Assembly: GCF_018449725.1 (NCBI RefSeq)
Contig: NZ_JAAVVC010000003.1
Span: 248,001 to 312,000 of the forward strand
Reading direction: 5' to 3'
DNA from: Pseudomonas sp. dw_612
Lineage (GTDB): Bacteria; Pseudomonadota; Gammaproteobacteria; Pseudomonadales; Pseudomonadaceae
Length of the DNA: 64,000 bases
The position numbers and the translations under genes were made by a program. The notes beneath the pieces are model-generated. The model had not been told where the DNA came from, made no database searches, and saw nothing but the letters and a program-made list of their open reading frames with translations. This document shows, one piece after another, positions 44,252 through 52,492 of the stretch. Within the stretch, counting starts at the first letter, position 1. Every line of letters starts with the position of its first letter.

Positions 44252-45249
44252 CTGAACTCGTGCGACCGATCGACGACCTGTTGGTGAGCGAAGAGCAGGA
44301 CAACAACCTGACCTATTTCGCGTTCGCCAAGCCGCATCAGGCCACGCCTGCGCTGGCGCCAACCCGGGCCAGCGTCGGCGAATTGCCCGACGTGCTCGCA
44401 GGCCGTTACCGCATCGAGCGCCTGCTCGGTGCCGGTGGCATGGGTGCGGTTTACCGCGCACGGGACTTGCTGAACGAACAGTTCGGCGATCCCGACCCTT
44501 ACATCGCGCTGAAAATCCTCAGCGAAGAATTTGCCGAATCGCCGGACGCCAGTGCCTTGCTCTACAGCGAGTTCGCCCTGACCCGACGCCTGCGCCACGA
44601 CAACGTGCTGCGTTTTCACACCTTTGAAGTCGACACCGACTGCCAGCGCGCCTTCATCACCATGGAACTCATGCGTGGGCTGACCCTGGACAAATTACTC
44701 TGCGAGAGGCCCCTGGGCCTGCCGTGGAAAGAACTGCGCGACATCGCGCTGCCGCTGCTCGACGCGCTGGCCTACGCCCACGCTCGCGGCGTGCTGCACG
44801 GTGACATGAAACCGAGCAACGTGATGCTCAGCGAAGAAGGCGTGCGCCTGTTCGACTTCGGCCTCGGCCAGGCCGAGGAGGGCATCTTGCCTGGCCTGCC
44901 ACACCTGAGCCGCAGCCGCTTCAACGCCTGGACGCCCGGTTACGCCGCCCCGGAACTGCTCGAAGGCCAGCCGCTGACCGCCAGCGCCGACGTCTACGGC
45001 GTGGCTTGCGTGCTCTACGAACTGGCCGGCGGCAAACACCCGTTCCGCCGCTTGCCCTCGACCCAGGCCCGGGACGAACGCCTGGAGCGCGAACTGCACG
45101 CCCCCAAAAATCTACCGAAACACTGCTGGCCAGCCCTGCGCAAAGCGCTGACCTTCAACGCGGCCGACCGCACCATCAGCGCGGCCCAATTACGTAGCGC
45201 CATGGGCGCCACTTCGTCCTGGTTGCAACGCCTGCGTCCATGGGCGTAA
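44248..45249 (+). CDS. stk1: T6SS Ser/Thr protein kinase (Stk/PpkA-like)
   Basis: A 333-residue Hanks-type kinase. The glycine loop GAGGMGAVYRA, the invariant lysine (IALKIL), the catalytic loop VLHGDMKPSNVML (HGD in place of HRD) and DFGLG are visible. The activation segment and APE-like motif follow (GYAAPELLEG). It ends with a short basic tail and has no membrane helix or periplasmic sensor, unlike PpkA of the HSI-I type. It should phosphorylate T6SS partners recognised by Fha. The start overlaps the phosphatase stop (ATGA). Confidence 0.92.
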   Translation: MTELVRPIDDLLVSEEQDNNLTYFAFAKPHQATPALAPTRASVGELPDVLAGRYRIERLLGAGGMGAVYRARDLLNEQFGDPDPYIALKILSEEFAESPDASALLYSEFALTRRLRHDNVLRFHTFEVDTDCQRAFITMELMRGLTLDKLLCERPLGLPWKELRDIALPLLDALAYAHARGVLHGDMKPSNVMLSEEGVRLFDFGLGQAEEGILPGLPHLSRSRFNAWTPGYAAPELLEGQPLTASADVYGVACVLYELAGGKHPFRRLPSTQARDERLERELHAPKNLPKHCWPALRKALTFNAADRTISAAQLRSAMGATSSWLQRLRPWA

Positions 45250-45277
45250 CGGATGACACTCGAACAGGGATCGACCA

Positions 45278-47314
45278 ATGTTCAACCCCGCTAACGAAAC
45301 CCACTTCAGCCTGACCGTTGAAGACTACGTCGGTGACCTGCAAGTGCTGTCGTTCACCGGCACCGAAGGCATCAGCCAGCCGTATCGCTTCGACCTGGAA
45401 CTGGTCAGCGCAAACCCCGACCTGGACCTGGAAAAACTCCTGCACAAACAGGCGTTCCTGGCGTTCGACCCGCAGGGCTCCGGTATCCACGGCCAGATCT
45501 ACCGCGTCGCCCAAGGCGATGCCGGCAAACGCCTGACCCGCTACAAAATCTCCCTGGTGCCACAACTGCAATACCTGCACCACCGCACCAACCAGCGCAT
45601 CTACCAGCAGATGTCCGCGCCGAAAATCATCGCGCTGATCCTCGAAGAACACGGCATCAAGAGCAACGCCTACAACTTCCAGTTGAGCGTTGTGTGCCCG
45701 GACCGCGATTACTGTGTGCAGTACGACGAAACCGACCTGCACTTCATCCAGCGTCTGTGCGAAGAGGAAGGCATTCACTACCACTTCCAGCACACGCCCA
45801 AGGGCCACTTGCTGGTGTTCGGTGACGACCAGACCGTGTTCCCGAAACTCGGCCAGCCAACCGCTTATGTGCAAGGCAGTGGCATGGTCGCGGATGAACC
45901 GGTGATAAAGGGCTTCAAGCTGCGCCTGGAAACCCGCACCAGCCGCACGACCCGTCGCGACTACGACTTCGAAAAACCGCGCCTGCAACTGGAGTCCGGC
46001 TACAAACCCGACGGCGAAAGCACCGAACCGGACCTCGAAGACTACGACTACCCGGGCCGCTTCATCGACCGCGCGCGCGGCAAATTCCTCAGCCAGCGCG
46101 CCCTCGAACGCCACCGCGCGGACTACCAACAAGCCGAAGGTAAAGGTGACCAAACCCGATTGGTCAGCGGGCACTTTCTGGAAATGTCCGATCACCCACG
46201 CCAAGAGTGGAACGACCTCTGGCTGCTCACCGAAATCTTCCACGAAGGCAAACAGCCGCAAGTGCTGGAAGAGTCGGTGCCCAGCGACACCACCGACAAA
46301 AAGGACGACTTCCACCAGGGCTACCGCAACCGCTTCCTCGCCACCCCATGGGCCGTGTTCTACCGCCCGGGCCTGCAACACCCCAAACCCCGCGTCCTCG
46401 GCACCCAAACCGCCCTGGTCACCGGCCCCAAGGGCGAAGAAATCCACTGCGACCAGTACGGCCGCATCAAAGTGCAATTCCACTGGGACCGCGAAGGCCA
46501 GGCCGACGACAAAACCAGCTGCTGGATGCGCGTCTCCTCAAGCTGGGCCGGCGACCGCTACGGCGCCATCACCATCCCGCGCATCGGCATGGAAGTCCTC
46601 GTCACCTTCCTCGAAGGCGACCCCGACCAACCCCTGGTGACCGGGTGCCTGTACCACAAGGAAAACCAGGTCCCCTACGAACTACCCGCGAACAAAACCC
46701 GCACCGTGTTCAAAACCCTCAGCTCACCGGGGGGCGGCGGGTACAACGAACTGCGGATTGAAGACAAAAAAGGCGCGGAACAGATCTACCTGCATGCCCA
46801 GCGGGATTGGGATGAAAACATTGAGCATGATCAGAAGATTCGCGTCGGCAATGAACGCCACGACACCGTCGAAAAGAACACCTACACCGAGTTGAAGGCC
46901 GAAGAACATCGCACGACGGTTGCGGATCGCAAGACTGAAACGCGGATGGATGATCACCTGACGATTGGGCAGAACCAGCATGTGAAGTTGGGGACCGCGC
47001 AGCTGACGAGTGTGGGGAAAGAGATACATCTTAAGGCTGGGGACAAGATTGTTATTGAGGCTGGGATGGAGCTCACCGTGAAGGCGGGTGGGAGCTTTAT
47101 CAAGCTGGATGCTGGCGGCATTACCGTCGTTGGGCCCGTTATCAAAATCAATGCCGGTGGGTCGGCCGGGAGCGGGACGGGGATCGGGATTAAACCGCCG
47201 GTGCTGCCGGGGGCTGCGGATCAGGATAAGGCGGGGAGTTTGATGGATCAGGCGTTGATGAATGCGCCGCCTGAGAAGGTTAAACCGAAGGCTTTTTTTG
47301 TGTTTTCTGAGTGA
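45278..47314 (+). CDS. vgrG: VgrG (TssI) spike protein 2
   Basis: A 678-residue VgrG. The gp27-like base (RYKISLVPQLQYLHHRTNQR; DYCVQYDETDLHFIQRLCEE), the gp5 OB fold (CDQYGRIKVQFHWDREG; CWMRVSSSWAGDRYG; IPRIGMEVLVTFLEGDPDQP) and the DUF2345-type beta-helix (LKAGDKIVIEAGMELTVKAGG) are all present. A glycine-rich stretch and an unusual acidic/basic tail (about 40 residues, ending KAFFVFSE) follow and may bind the effector encoded downstream. It lies 28 bases after the kinase gene, so it is probably transcribed with the core. Confidence 0.94.
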   Translation: MFNPANETHFSLTVEDYVGDLQVLSFTGTEGISQPYRFDLELVSANPDLDLEKLLHKQAFLAFDPQGSGIHGQIYRVAQGDAGKRLTRYKISLVPQLQYLHHRTNQRIYQQMSAPKIIALILEEHGIKSNAYNFQLSVVCPDRDYCVQYDETDLHFIQRLCEEEGIHYHFQHTPKGHLLVFGDDQTVFPKLGQPTAYVQGSGMVADEPVIKGFKLRLETRTSRTTRRDYDFEKPRLQLESGYKPDGESTEPDLEDYDYPGRFIDRARGKFLSQRALERHRADYQQAEGKGDQTRLVSGHFLEMSDHPRQEWNDLWLLTEIFHEGKQPQVLEESVPSDTTDKKDDFHQGYRNRFLATPWAVFYRPGLQHPKPRVLGTQTALVTGPKGEEIHCDQYGRIKVQFHWDREGQADDKTSCWMRVSSSWAGDRYGAITIPRIGMEVLVTFLEGDPDQPLVTGCLYHKENQVPYELPANKTRTVFKTLSSPGGGGYNELRIEDKKGAEQIYLHAQRDWDENIEHDQKIRVGNERHDTVEKNTYTELKAEEHRTTVADRKTETRMDDHLTIGQNQHVKLGTAQLTSVGKEIHLKAGDKIVIEAGMELTVKAGGSFIKLDAGGITVVGPVIKINAGGSAGSGTGIGIKPPVLPGAADQDKAGSLMDQALMNAPPEKVKPKAFFVFSE

Positions 47315-47319
47315 TCGAC

Positions 47320-48339
47320 ATGAATGCCGTTTTGAAGAAAAAAAATCGCTTCGTTGCTGTGTTTTTTACTGCGTCAGTGCTGAGCCTGTTTCATGGAAGC
47401 GTTTATGCGGATGAGTGTCCGTCAGAAGACTTCGCCCAATTTCTGCCAGCGTTTTCTGCGAATGCTGAAACTCAGCAGCGTTTGACTGCAATGACGGTGA
47501 AGTCGCTGGTCTTAAAACCAATAGGAGAGCACGGGGCTTTTGAGCCACAAACGACCGGAGTTAGCAGTTCCACTTTGGTGTTTCCACTAATGGCGCCCGT
47601 AGCTACAGACAAGACTGAAGGTGTTGAAGTCGAAGCCGTTGACGACAGTCACTTCAACGTTGTGGATAAGCGAGCGGGTAACAGCAACATCAAGATCTTC
47701 AACTTTTCACGGCAGGCTTGCTGGGTGCTTGAGGGATTTGAAGATTGGTCGATCAGCGAGAAAGATCTTGTGACGGCTAGTAAGCCGAACATGAGCACTG
47801 CTGAAAATTTTTGCTACCAGCGTGCGGAAGCCTTTGGAGGGCTAGGAGGGTTGGAACAATACCGCCTGACAGGTGAGTTTTTCGAAGCTTCGCTGGAGAA
47901 CTACCTGTGTGCGGCTGCTTCGGGTGATCCACAGGCCAGTTTGAATGCTGCGAGTTTGAGTCTTTCGGGTATGGCGCCGCAGTTGGCAACAGAGAAGGTA
48001 GAGACGCTTTTTAAAGCGGCGGCGACCACTCTCGCGGACGGTGCCGCCGCTCTATCAACGTTTTACTGTTACGGAAACAATACGGCAGGAGAAGGTCTGT
48101 GCCAGCATCCTGATCAAGCGGAGAAGGAGCTTGTTCGTGCCGCATCGATGGGCTCAGCCGCAGCCATGAATTACTTGGGTTACTCCTTTGAAGAAGGGCG
48201 ATTGGTCACGAGAGATCTGTCGAGGGCGCTGGCGTGTTATCGCCTCGCTGCCGACAAAGGTGATGACACCGCCATCGGGAACCTCAAACGATTGAATGCG
48301 CAGAACGTAAACGTGACCCCAGTTGGCAATTGCTACTAA
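47320..48339 (+). CDS. Exported Sel1-repeat protein, candidate T6SS immunity or accessory protein
   Basis: A 339-residue exported protein. After the signal peptide (ending VYA) comes a module of about 120 residues beginning CPSEDFAQFLPAF and closing with CWVLEGFEDWSI. Sel1-like repeats then follow (YLCAAASGDPQASLNAASLS; AMNYLGYSFEEGRLV; ALACYRLAADKG). Sel1-repeat proteins serve as periplasmic immunity proteins in known T6SS lipase systems of P. aeruginosa. Here it sits between vgrG and a wall-degrading effector, so an immunity or accessory role is inferred. The same module is found at 58644-60020. The ATG at 47320 is preferred to a GTG at 47311 that overlaps the vgrG stop. Confidence 0.78.
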   Translation: MNAVLKKKNRFVAVFFTASVLSLFHGSVYADECPSEDFAQFLPAFSANAETQQRLTAMTVKSLVLKPIGEHGAFEPQTTGVSSSTLVFPLMAPVATDKTEGVEVEAVDDSHFNVVDKRAGNSNIKIFNFSRQACWVLEGFEDWSISEKDLVTASKPNMSTAENFCYQRAEAFGGLGGLEQYRLTGEFFEASLENYLCAAASGDPQASLNAASLSLSGMAPQLATEKVETLFKAAATTLADGAAALSTFYCYGNNTAGEGLCQHPDQAEKELVRAASMGSAAAMNYLGYSFEEGRLVTRDLSRALACYRLAADKGDDTAIGNLKRLNAQNVNVTPVGNCY

Positions 48340-48355
48340 TTTGCAGGATGCAGAA

Positions 48356-51300
48356 ATGACTGAACCACTCGATTTAACGGGCCAGTACACCAATAACGAA
48401 TACGTGTACCTGATGGGCGGTGATGGCCTGCAAACGAACGCGGCAGGCAAAAAGCTGATCGACTGTTCTCATATGGTGAACTTGTTGCTCACTGGCGCGG
48501 GCTATCAAATCCCGTATGAGGATACGACCGCCATGAACGAATCCTCCTATTACACGGAGATGCCGCCAGCAGAGGTAAAGAAAGGCGATATAGCCCTTTG
48601 GATCAATATTCTTCCCCTGACAGGTGGCGAGCGTCGTCTGTTTCACACCGGAATTGTCATAAGGTTCAACCCGGCTTCTGGCGCGGGCGATTTTTTTGGT
48701 GCGCAAACAACGAAAGGCCCTTCGGAGGCAGTTTTTGGAAAAAACCCACCTGCGTACTATTGGCCTGTCCCGACGAAGTTTTTGAGAGCAAAAGAGGAAT
48801 ATAGATCCGGTGCTGCTCCGGCCGTCGCACCCGCGGCAACTCCTGCACCCGCCCCCGCAGTTCCGGCACCACTCATGAACTTTCAGTATCCATTCCGAAA
48901 GGCTGACGGCAAACAATTCACTGACGCAGAAGAAGTCTACAAAGTTCTTGAGGCTGAACGGTCGGGTCACTATCTGTTGGGTAGCAACAAGTTCTGGCAC
49001 GGCGGTATTCACATCAGTGACAAAAGCGCCCCACATTGCGTGCTGAATGAACCTGTGCGTTGTATGGCAGATGGTGAGGTCGTCGCCTATCGACTCAATA
49101 AAGATTATCTAGAGTCAACCTTTGGCGACGGCAATACAGCGAAGAAGCTTAAGTATTCCAACTCTTTCTGCTTGGTGCGCCATGAGTACATGTCGACACC
49201 AAACCCGGAAGAGGGGCCGAATAAGGGTAAGCAGAATAAACTGACTTTCTTCAGTCTATACATGCACCTGCTGCCTTATGACCGCTATCCATTGGCGCCA
49301 GAAGAAAGCCCCAAACCTGTAGTGACCATGAATTTTGGTGACTACAAGGCTTACGACAAGGCTCCTTGGATACAAGGAGCGGTTTCTTACGGCTTAATAA
49401 AAAAGGGTACGAAGTTAGAAATCCTTGATCAGGCTGTTGATGGAGTCAAGACATACGCCAAGGGCAAAATTCTGATTGGATCAGTCAAAAACGGTTCACA
49501 CAAAACACGAAACGTTGGAGATGAGGTCTGGTTCGCCTATAAGGAGAACGACGCTCCCTATCTAAACTCGCAAGATAAGGCGATCTGGACTGCGGACAAG
49601 GTCCCGGGACGACTGAGGCCCAATTATTGGCAGGGAAAGGTTAAAGCCACCGCAGCCAATAAGCTTGACCTTTACGAAGCGCCCGCTGGGCCCCAAAACG
49701 GTCAGCCTGTAGGGGCCCGAAGCGGAAACAAGCAGCTCATTCCTACCAGCGTCGTTGAGTTTGATAGCAAAGAAGTACTGAATCTAATCGTTGAAGGAAA
49801 ACTTCGGCGAATGGCGCAATGCACTATGGTCAGTGGCGGCTTGGCTGCCGCAGGATCTGTACCGGAGAGTTTTTGGACCTGTATAGAAAATAGTTCCGAT
49901 TACCACATGGTCGACTGGACGTCGTTGATACCTTCCAGTTTCGATTCGGTTGAATCGGCGAGCACCGGAATCAAGGCTGGCGACCCGATTGGATATCTTG
50001 GCAAAACTGAAAACGTCCTTGATGAGTCGGGCGTGACAGATAGTAAATATCAGGTCCATATCGAAATATTCACCTCCGAAGCCGACGTCAAAGATTTCCT
50101 CGATAACCTCGCCGGATTGAAAACAGGCAAGCAATATTTGCATTTGCCAGTCGGAACTAAGCTCAACAACAAAGCACCTGCCATTGGCACCACCGAGCCT
50201 CTAAAGAAAGAGCACGCGATAGATTTGACTAAAGCGCCGCTTATTAAAGAGGGCTCCGATGATTGGTACGAAGTTCGTGTGGTTGGGGAGGACTTACCAA
50301 TCTCTGGGCTGATCAAAAAATCGGAAGCTGTAATTATTACTCAGCACGATTGGACGAAGTTGGGCTTTCACGTAGTTGAAGAATCCAATGCCACTGCTGA
50401 TGGCTTTCTTGATCCAGAAGACATGCCGCAGTTTTTTAAGGATCTATTTAAAAAAATTGATAAAGACGGAAATGGTGATATTGACCCCACTGAACTCGCT
50501 GATGCGCTAAAAAATGCTGACACGAGAGATCAATGGTCAAAGCTTATCGCTCGTCATCCAACCGAGTGGAAGTTTAAATCCGATAATTCCAAGTGGAGTC
50601 GGCTGGACAAAATATTGGAAGCCGCTCCAAAATCTTTAATGCATGAAAAGGAACGAATAGATAATTACGTTTTTTGGGAGGAGCCTGCCGTCAAATCTCT
50701 CATGAGTACAGATTTGGTTAGCCATTTTCATCCTGTTAGTTTTGTGAGTAACTTTCTCGTATTCGATGACGATAATGATCTGAAGTGGTTAAAAGTTGAA
50801 AGTGGGCAGTTGACTTTTAATGCAGAGGGAAATGACTTGGAAAACCCCGCAGATCCATTGCATCAGTACTTCAGCCGAAAAGTACATTGGCCTGGAAGTG
50901 TCTCTGGGGTGACAATCGGTAGAGGATACGATTTAGGGCAAAGACCAAATCCTGAAACTGATCTTACCGCTGTGGGTATAGCTGAACCTTTGTTTAGCTG
51001 GCTCATAGGAGCAAAAGGCTTGAGTGGTGCCGCAGCTAGGAACTATTTGAATAGTGCAAGTCCAGAAATCAGGAAAACATTTATAACGAGGAAGCAGCAG
51101 TATCAATTGTTTATTACGGTTTATGAGTTTATGAAAAGTGAAGTTATACGGATCTCGGGTAAAAATACAGTGACTACGTTGTATGGGAATTTGAATTGGG
51201 ACGCAACTGATCCTAAAATTCAGGATATGGCGATAGACTTAATATATAGGGGTGATTATACGGGGGATGCAAGGGCGCTTATTCAGAGGCATATGACTGA

Positions 51301-51400
51301 TAATAACTTGTCCGCATTTTCAAATGTAATAAATGATCAGTCAAAATGGTCAAATGTTCCAGCGCAGCGATTTAATGATCGTGTTGATTATCTGAGGTGA
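48356..51400 (+). CDS. Multidomain T6SS effector: NlpC/P60-like, degenerate M23-like, EF-hand, pesticin-like muramidase
   Basis: A 1014-residue protein with no signal peptide. Residues 1-150 look like an NlpC/P60-type amidase with a Cys (IDCSHMVNLLL, C37) and a His (LFHTGIVI, H96). After a Pro/Ala linker, about 175-590 resembles an M23 fold with large insertions (HGGIHIS, YMHL, VHIEIF), but the usual metal Asp and the first His of HxH are replaced. Residues 702-713 form a canonical EF-hand loop (DKDGNGDIDPTE). The C-terminal 200 residues resemble pesticin/phage-lysozyme-type muramidases: AEGND with E824, and GVTIGRGYDLGQ with T853 and D859, spaced like the pesticin Thr/Asp pair. It follows vgrG2 and a Sel1 gene. 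The 3' half is AT-rich. The start at 48356 has an AGGA-like ribosome-binding site. Confidence 0.8.
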   Translation: MTEPLDLTGQYTNNEYVYLMGGDGLQTNAAGKKLIDCSHMVNLLLTGAGYQIPYEDTTAMNESSYYTEMPPAEVKKGDIALWINILPLTGGERRLFHTGIVIRFNPASGAGDFFGAQTTKGPSEAVFGKNPPAYYWPVPTKFLRAKEEYRSGAAPAVAPAATPAPAPAVPAPLMNFQYPFRKADGKQFTDAEEVYKVLEAERSGHYLLGSNKFWHGGIHISDKSAPHCVLNEPVRCMADGEVVAYRLNKDYLESTFGDGNTAKKLKYSNSFCLVRHEYMSTPNPEEGPNKGKQNKLTFFSLYMHLLPYDRYPLAPEESPKPVVTMNFGDYKAYDKAPWIQGAVSYGLIKKGTKLEILDQAVDGVKTYAKGKILIGSVKNGSHKTRNVGDEVWFAYKENDAPYLNSQDKAIWTADKVPGRLRPNYWQGKVKATAANKLDLYEAPAGPQNGQPVGARSGNKQLIPTSVVEFDSKEVLNLIVEGKLRRMAQCTMVSGGLAAAGSVPESFWTCIENSSDYHMVDWTSLIPSSFDSVESASTGIKAGDPIGYLGKTENVLDESGVTDSKYQVHIEIFTSEADVKDFLDNLAGLKTGKQYLHLPVGTKLNNKAPAIGTTEPLKKEHAIDLTKAPLIKEGSDDWYEVRVVGEDLPISGLIKKSEAVIITQHDWTKLGFHVVEESNATADGFLDPEDMPQFFKDLFKKIDKDGNGDIDPTELADALKNADTRDQWSKLIARHPTEWKFKSDNSKWSRLDKILEAAPKSLMHEKERIDNYVFWEEPAVKSLMSTDLVSHFHPVSFVSNFLVFDDDNDLKWLKVESGQLTFNAEGNDLENPADPLHQYFSRKVHWPGSVSGVTIGRGYDLGQRPNPETDLTAVGIAEPLFSWLIGAKGLSGAAARNYLNSASPEIRKTFITRKQQYQLFITVYEFMKSEVIRISGKNTVTTLYGNLNWDATDPKIQDMAIDLIYRGDYTGDARALIQRHMTDNNLSAFSNVINDQSKWSNVPAQRFNDRVDYLR

Positions 51401-51403
51401 GAG

Positions 51404-51811
51404 ATGAGTTTTTCTAAGTTTTTTCCTGTGGTCTGTATTCTTTTCATAGGTAGGGCTTCCGCGGCCAATGATATCGGATCTGTTTCTGAAGTCGGGGCAG
51501 GTCGAGTGGGCGCTCATGTCGTTAGGTATGTAAAGACGTTTAATGACAGTTGTCTTGAAGTACAAGTTGTCAGTCCCGATAATAATTGGAAAATTCTGTC
51601 TGCTTCGAATTTTTGTAGTTTTGAGGGTAAGTCTTTCGATTCGGATTATGCTGATGCCGGTTTCGACAATATCTCTGTAAAAAATGATGGTGTTCATTTG
51701 ACACTTAGTACTACGCCACTTAGGCCTACCGGCGAGGAACGAAGATTATGTAACATTCCTGTCGAAGGAACTACTATCAAAGAATTGAAGTGCTCTGAAG
51801 CTAGTAAGTAA
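51404..51811 (+). CDS. Small exported protein, candidate immunity to the muramidase effector
   Basis: A 135-residue protein with an N-terminal signal peptide (FFPVVCILFIGRASA) and four cysteines in the mature part, compatible with two disulphides in the periplasm. It starts 3 bases after the effector stop, which is typical of effector-immunity pairs. A periplasmic location is what protection from a peptidoglycan hydrolase requires. No family recognised; immunity is inferred from context. Codon use is AT-rich like the effector 3' half. Confidence 0.7.
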   Translation: MSFSKFFPVVCILFIGRASAANDIGSVSEVGAGRVGAHVVRYVKTFNDSCLEVQVVSPDNNWKILSASNFCSFEGKSFDSDYADAGFDNISVKNDGVHLTLSTTPLRPTGEERRLCNIPVEGTTIKELKCSEASK

Positions 51812-51835
51812 TCGATTTAAAAAGGACAGATTTAT

Positions 51836-52039
51836 TTGTTTGGCAGCGCCGGCTGTGAGCAAATAAATCTGGCTGATTTTAAGTTTTTAGATTTAAGAGC
51901 GATGATTTGGGAGCGAAAGATATCTCGGGCATTGGTCTGTTATCAGTTGTCCGCCGAGAAAGGTCGCCCGCAGGGTAGCGAAGGTGTGAAGCGCTTGGTT
52001 TCGCAAGACTCAGCCATAAAGGCCAGTCACTGCCTGTAA
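51836..52039 (+). pseudogene. Remnant of a Sel1-repeat gene (C-terminal part only)
   Basis: The frame encodes ...RAMIWERKISRALVCYQLSAEKG...EGVKRLVSQDS...CL. This lines up with the C-terminus of the 47320-48339 protein (EEGRLVTRDLSRALACYRLAADKG...IGNLKRLNAQN...C). The signal peptide, N-terminal module and first repeats are missing, and no good start is present. It looks like the decayed end of a second Sel1 immunity-type gene that once followed the effector. Confidence 0.7.
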
Positions 52040-52066
52040 AGTTCGTGGTGCAGCTATAAACATTGA

Positions 52067-52089
52067 AAAAGGGGACTTTAAGTCCCCTT
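52067..52089. terminator. Bidirectional hairpin terminator
   Basis: AAGGGGAC-TTTAA-GTCCCCTT with A-rich bases on the left and TTTTATT soon after on the right. It lies between the Sel1 remnant (plus strand) and the DUF6124 gene (minus strand) and can serve both. Confidence 0.75.
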
Positions 52090-52099
52090 CGTACTTTTA

Positions 52100-52492
52100 T
52101 TACACCGCAGCCCGCTGACGGCTCCCCGGATCCGGCGAATCAATCTGATCCAGTGCTCGTTCCACCATCAGATGCACCCCATCCGCCAATCGACTCAGCG
52201 CCAGTGCTACCGAGCGGCGAGTACCTTCCACGTCGTCCGCTAAATCCGCAGCGATGGCGCTGATGGACAGCAGGTCTTCGGACGCATTGGCCAGGAGGGT
52301 TTCGGTGTGAAGGTCGAGGTTAGCGTTGAATAGGGCGCTTTTGCGGCGCTTGGATTTGGGTTTCGCGTCGGGGTTTGGGCCGAGGTGGTAGTCGAGGGCG
52401 CGTTCGGCGGCTTCGTGGAGTTTTTTCGAATCGAGGGATTCGTAGGGGGATGTGGATAGGTTGTCGGGTGGATTCGGTGTTGGCTTGATCAT
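52100..52492 (-). CDS. DUF6124-family protein
   Basis: A 130-residue soluble protein with the family's N-terminal pattern (MIKPTPNPP, then SPYESLDSKKLHEAAERALD). A helical C-terminal half follows (LLANASEDLLSISAIAADLA). Many copies of this family occur in fluorescens-group genomes; function is not known. The start at 52492 has GGAG 8 bases upstream on the minus strand, but that site lies in one arm of a long perfect inverted repeat. The upstream in-frame extension to 52642 is treated as leader because the family starts at this Met. Confidence 0.82.
   Translation of the reverse strand: MIKPTPNPPDNLSTSPYESLDSKKLHEAAERALDYHLGPNPDAKPKSKRRKSALFNANLDLHTETLLANASEDLLSISAIAADLADDVEGTRRSVALALSRLADGVHLMVERALDQIDSPDPGSRQRAAV

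Noticed and set aside
48530..48950. Possibility that the N-terminal NlpC/P60-like part is a separate gene
   Set aside because: There is no stop codon or new start with a ribosome-binding site between it and the following domains.
48356..49000. Idea that the Pro/Ala-rich linker (codons about 152-173) marks a broken gene junction
   Set aside because: The frame continues without disruption and such linkers are common between effector domains.
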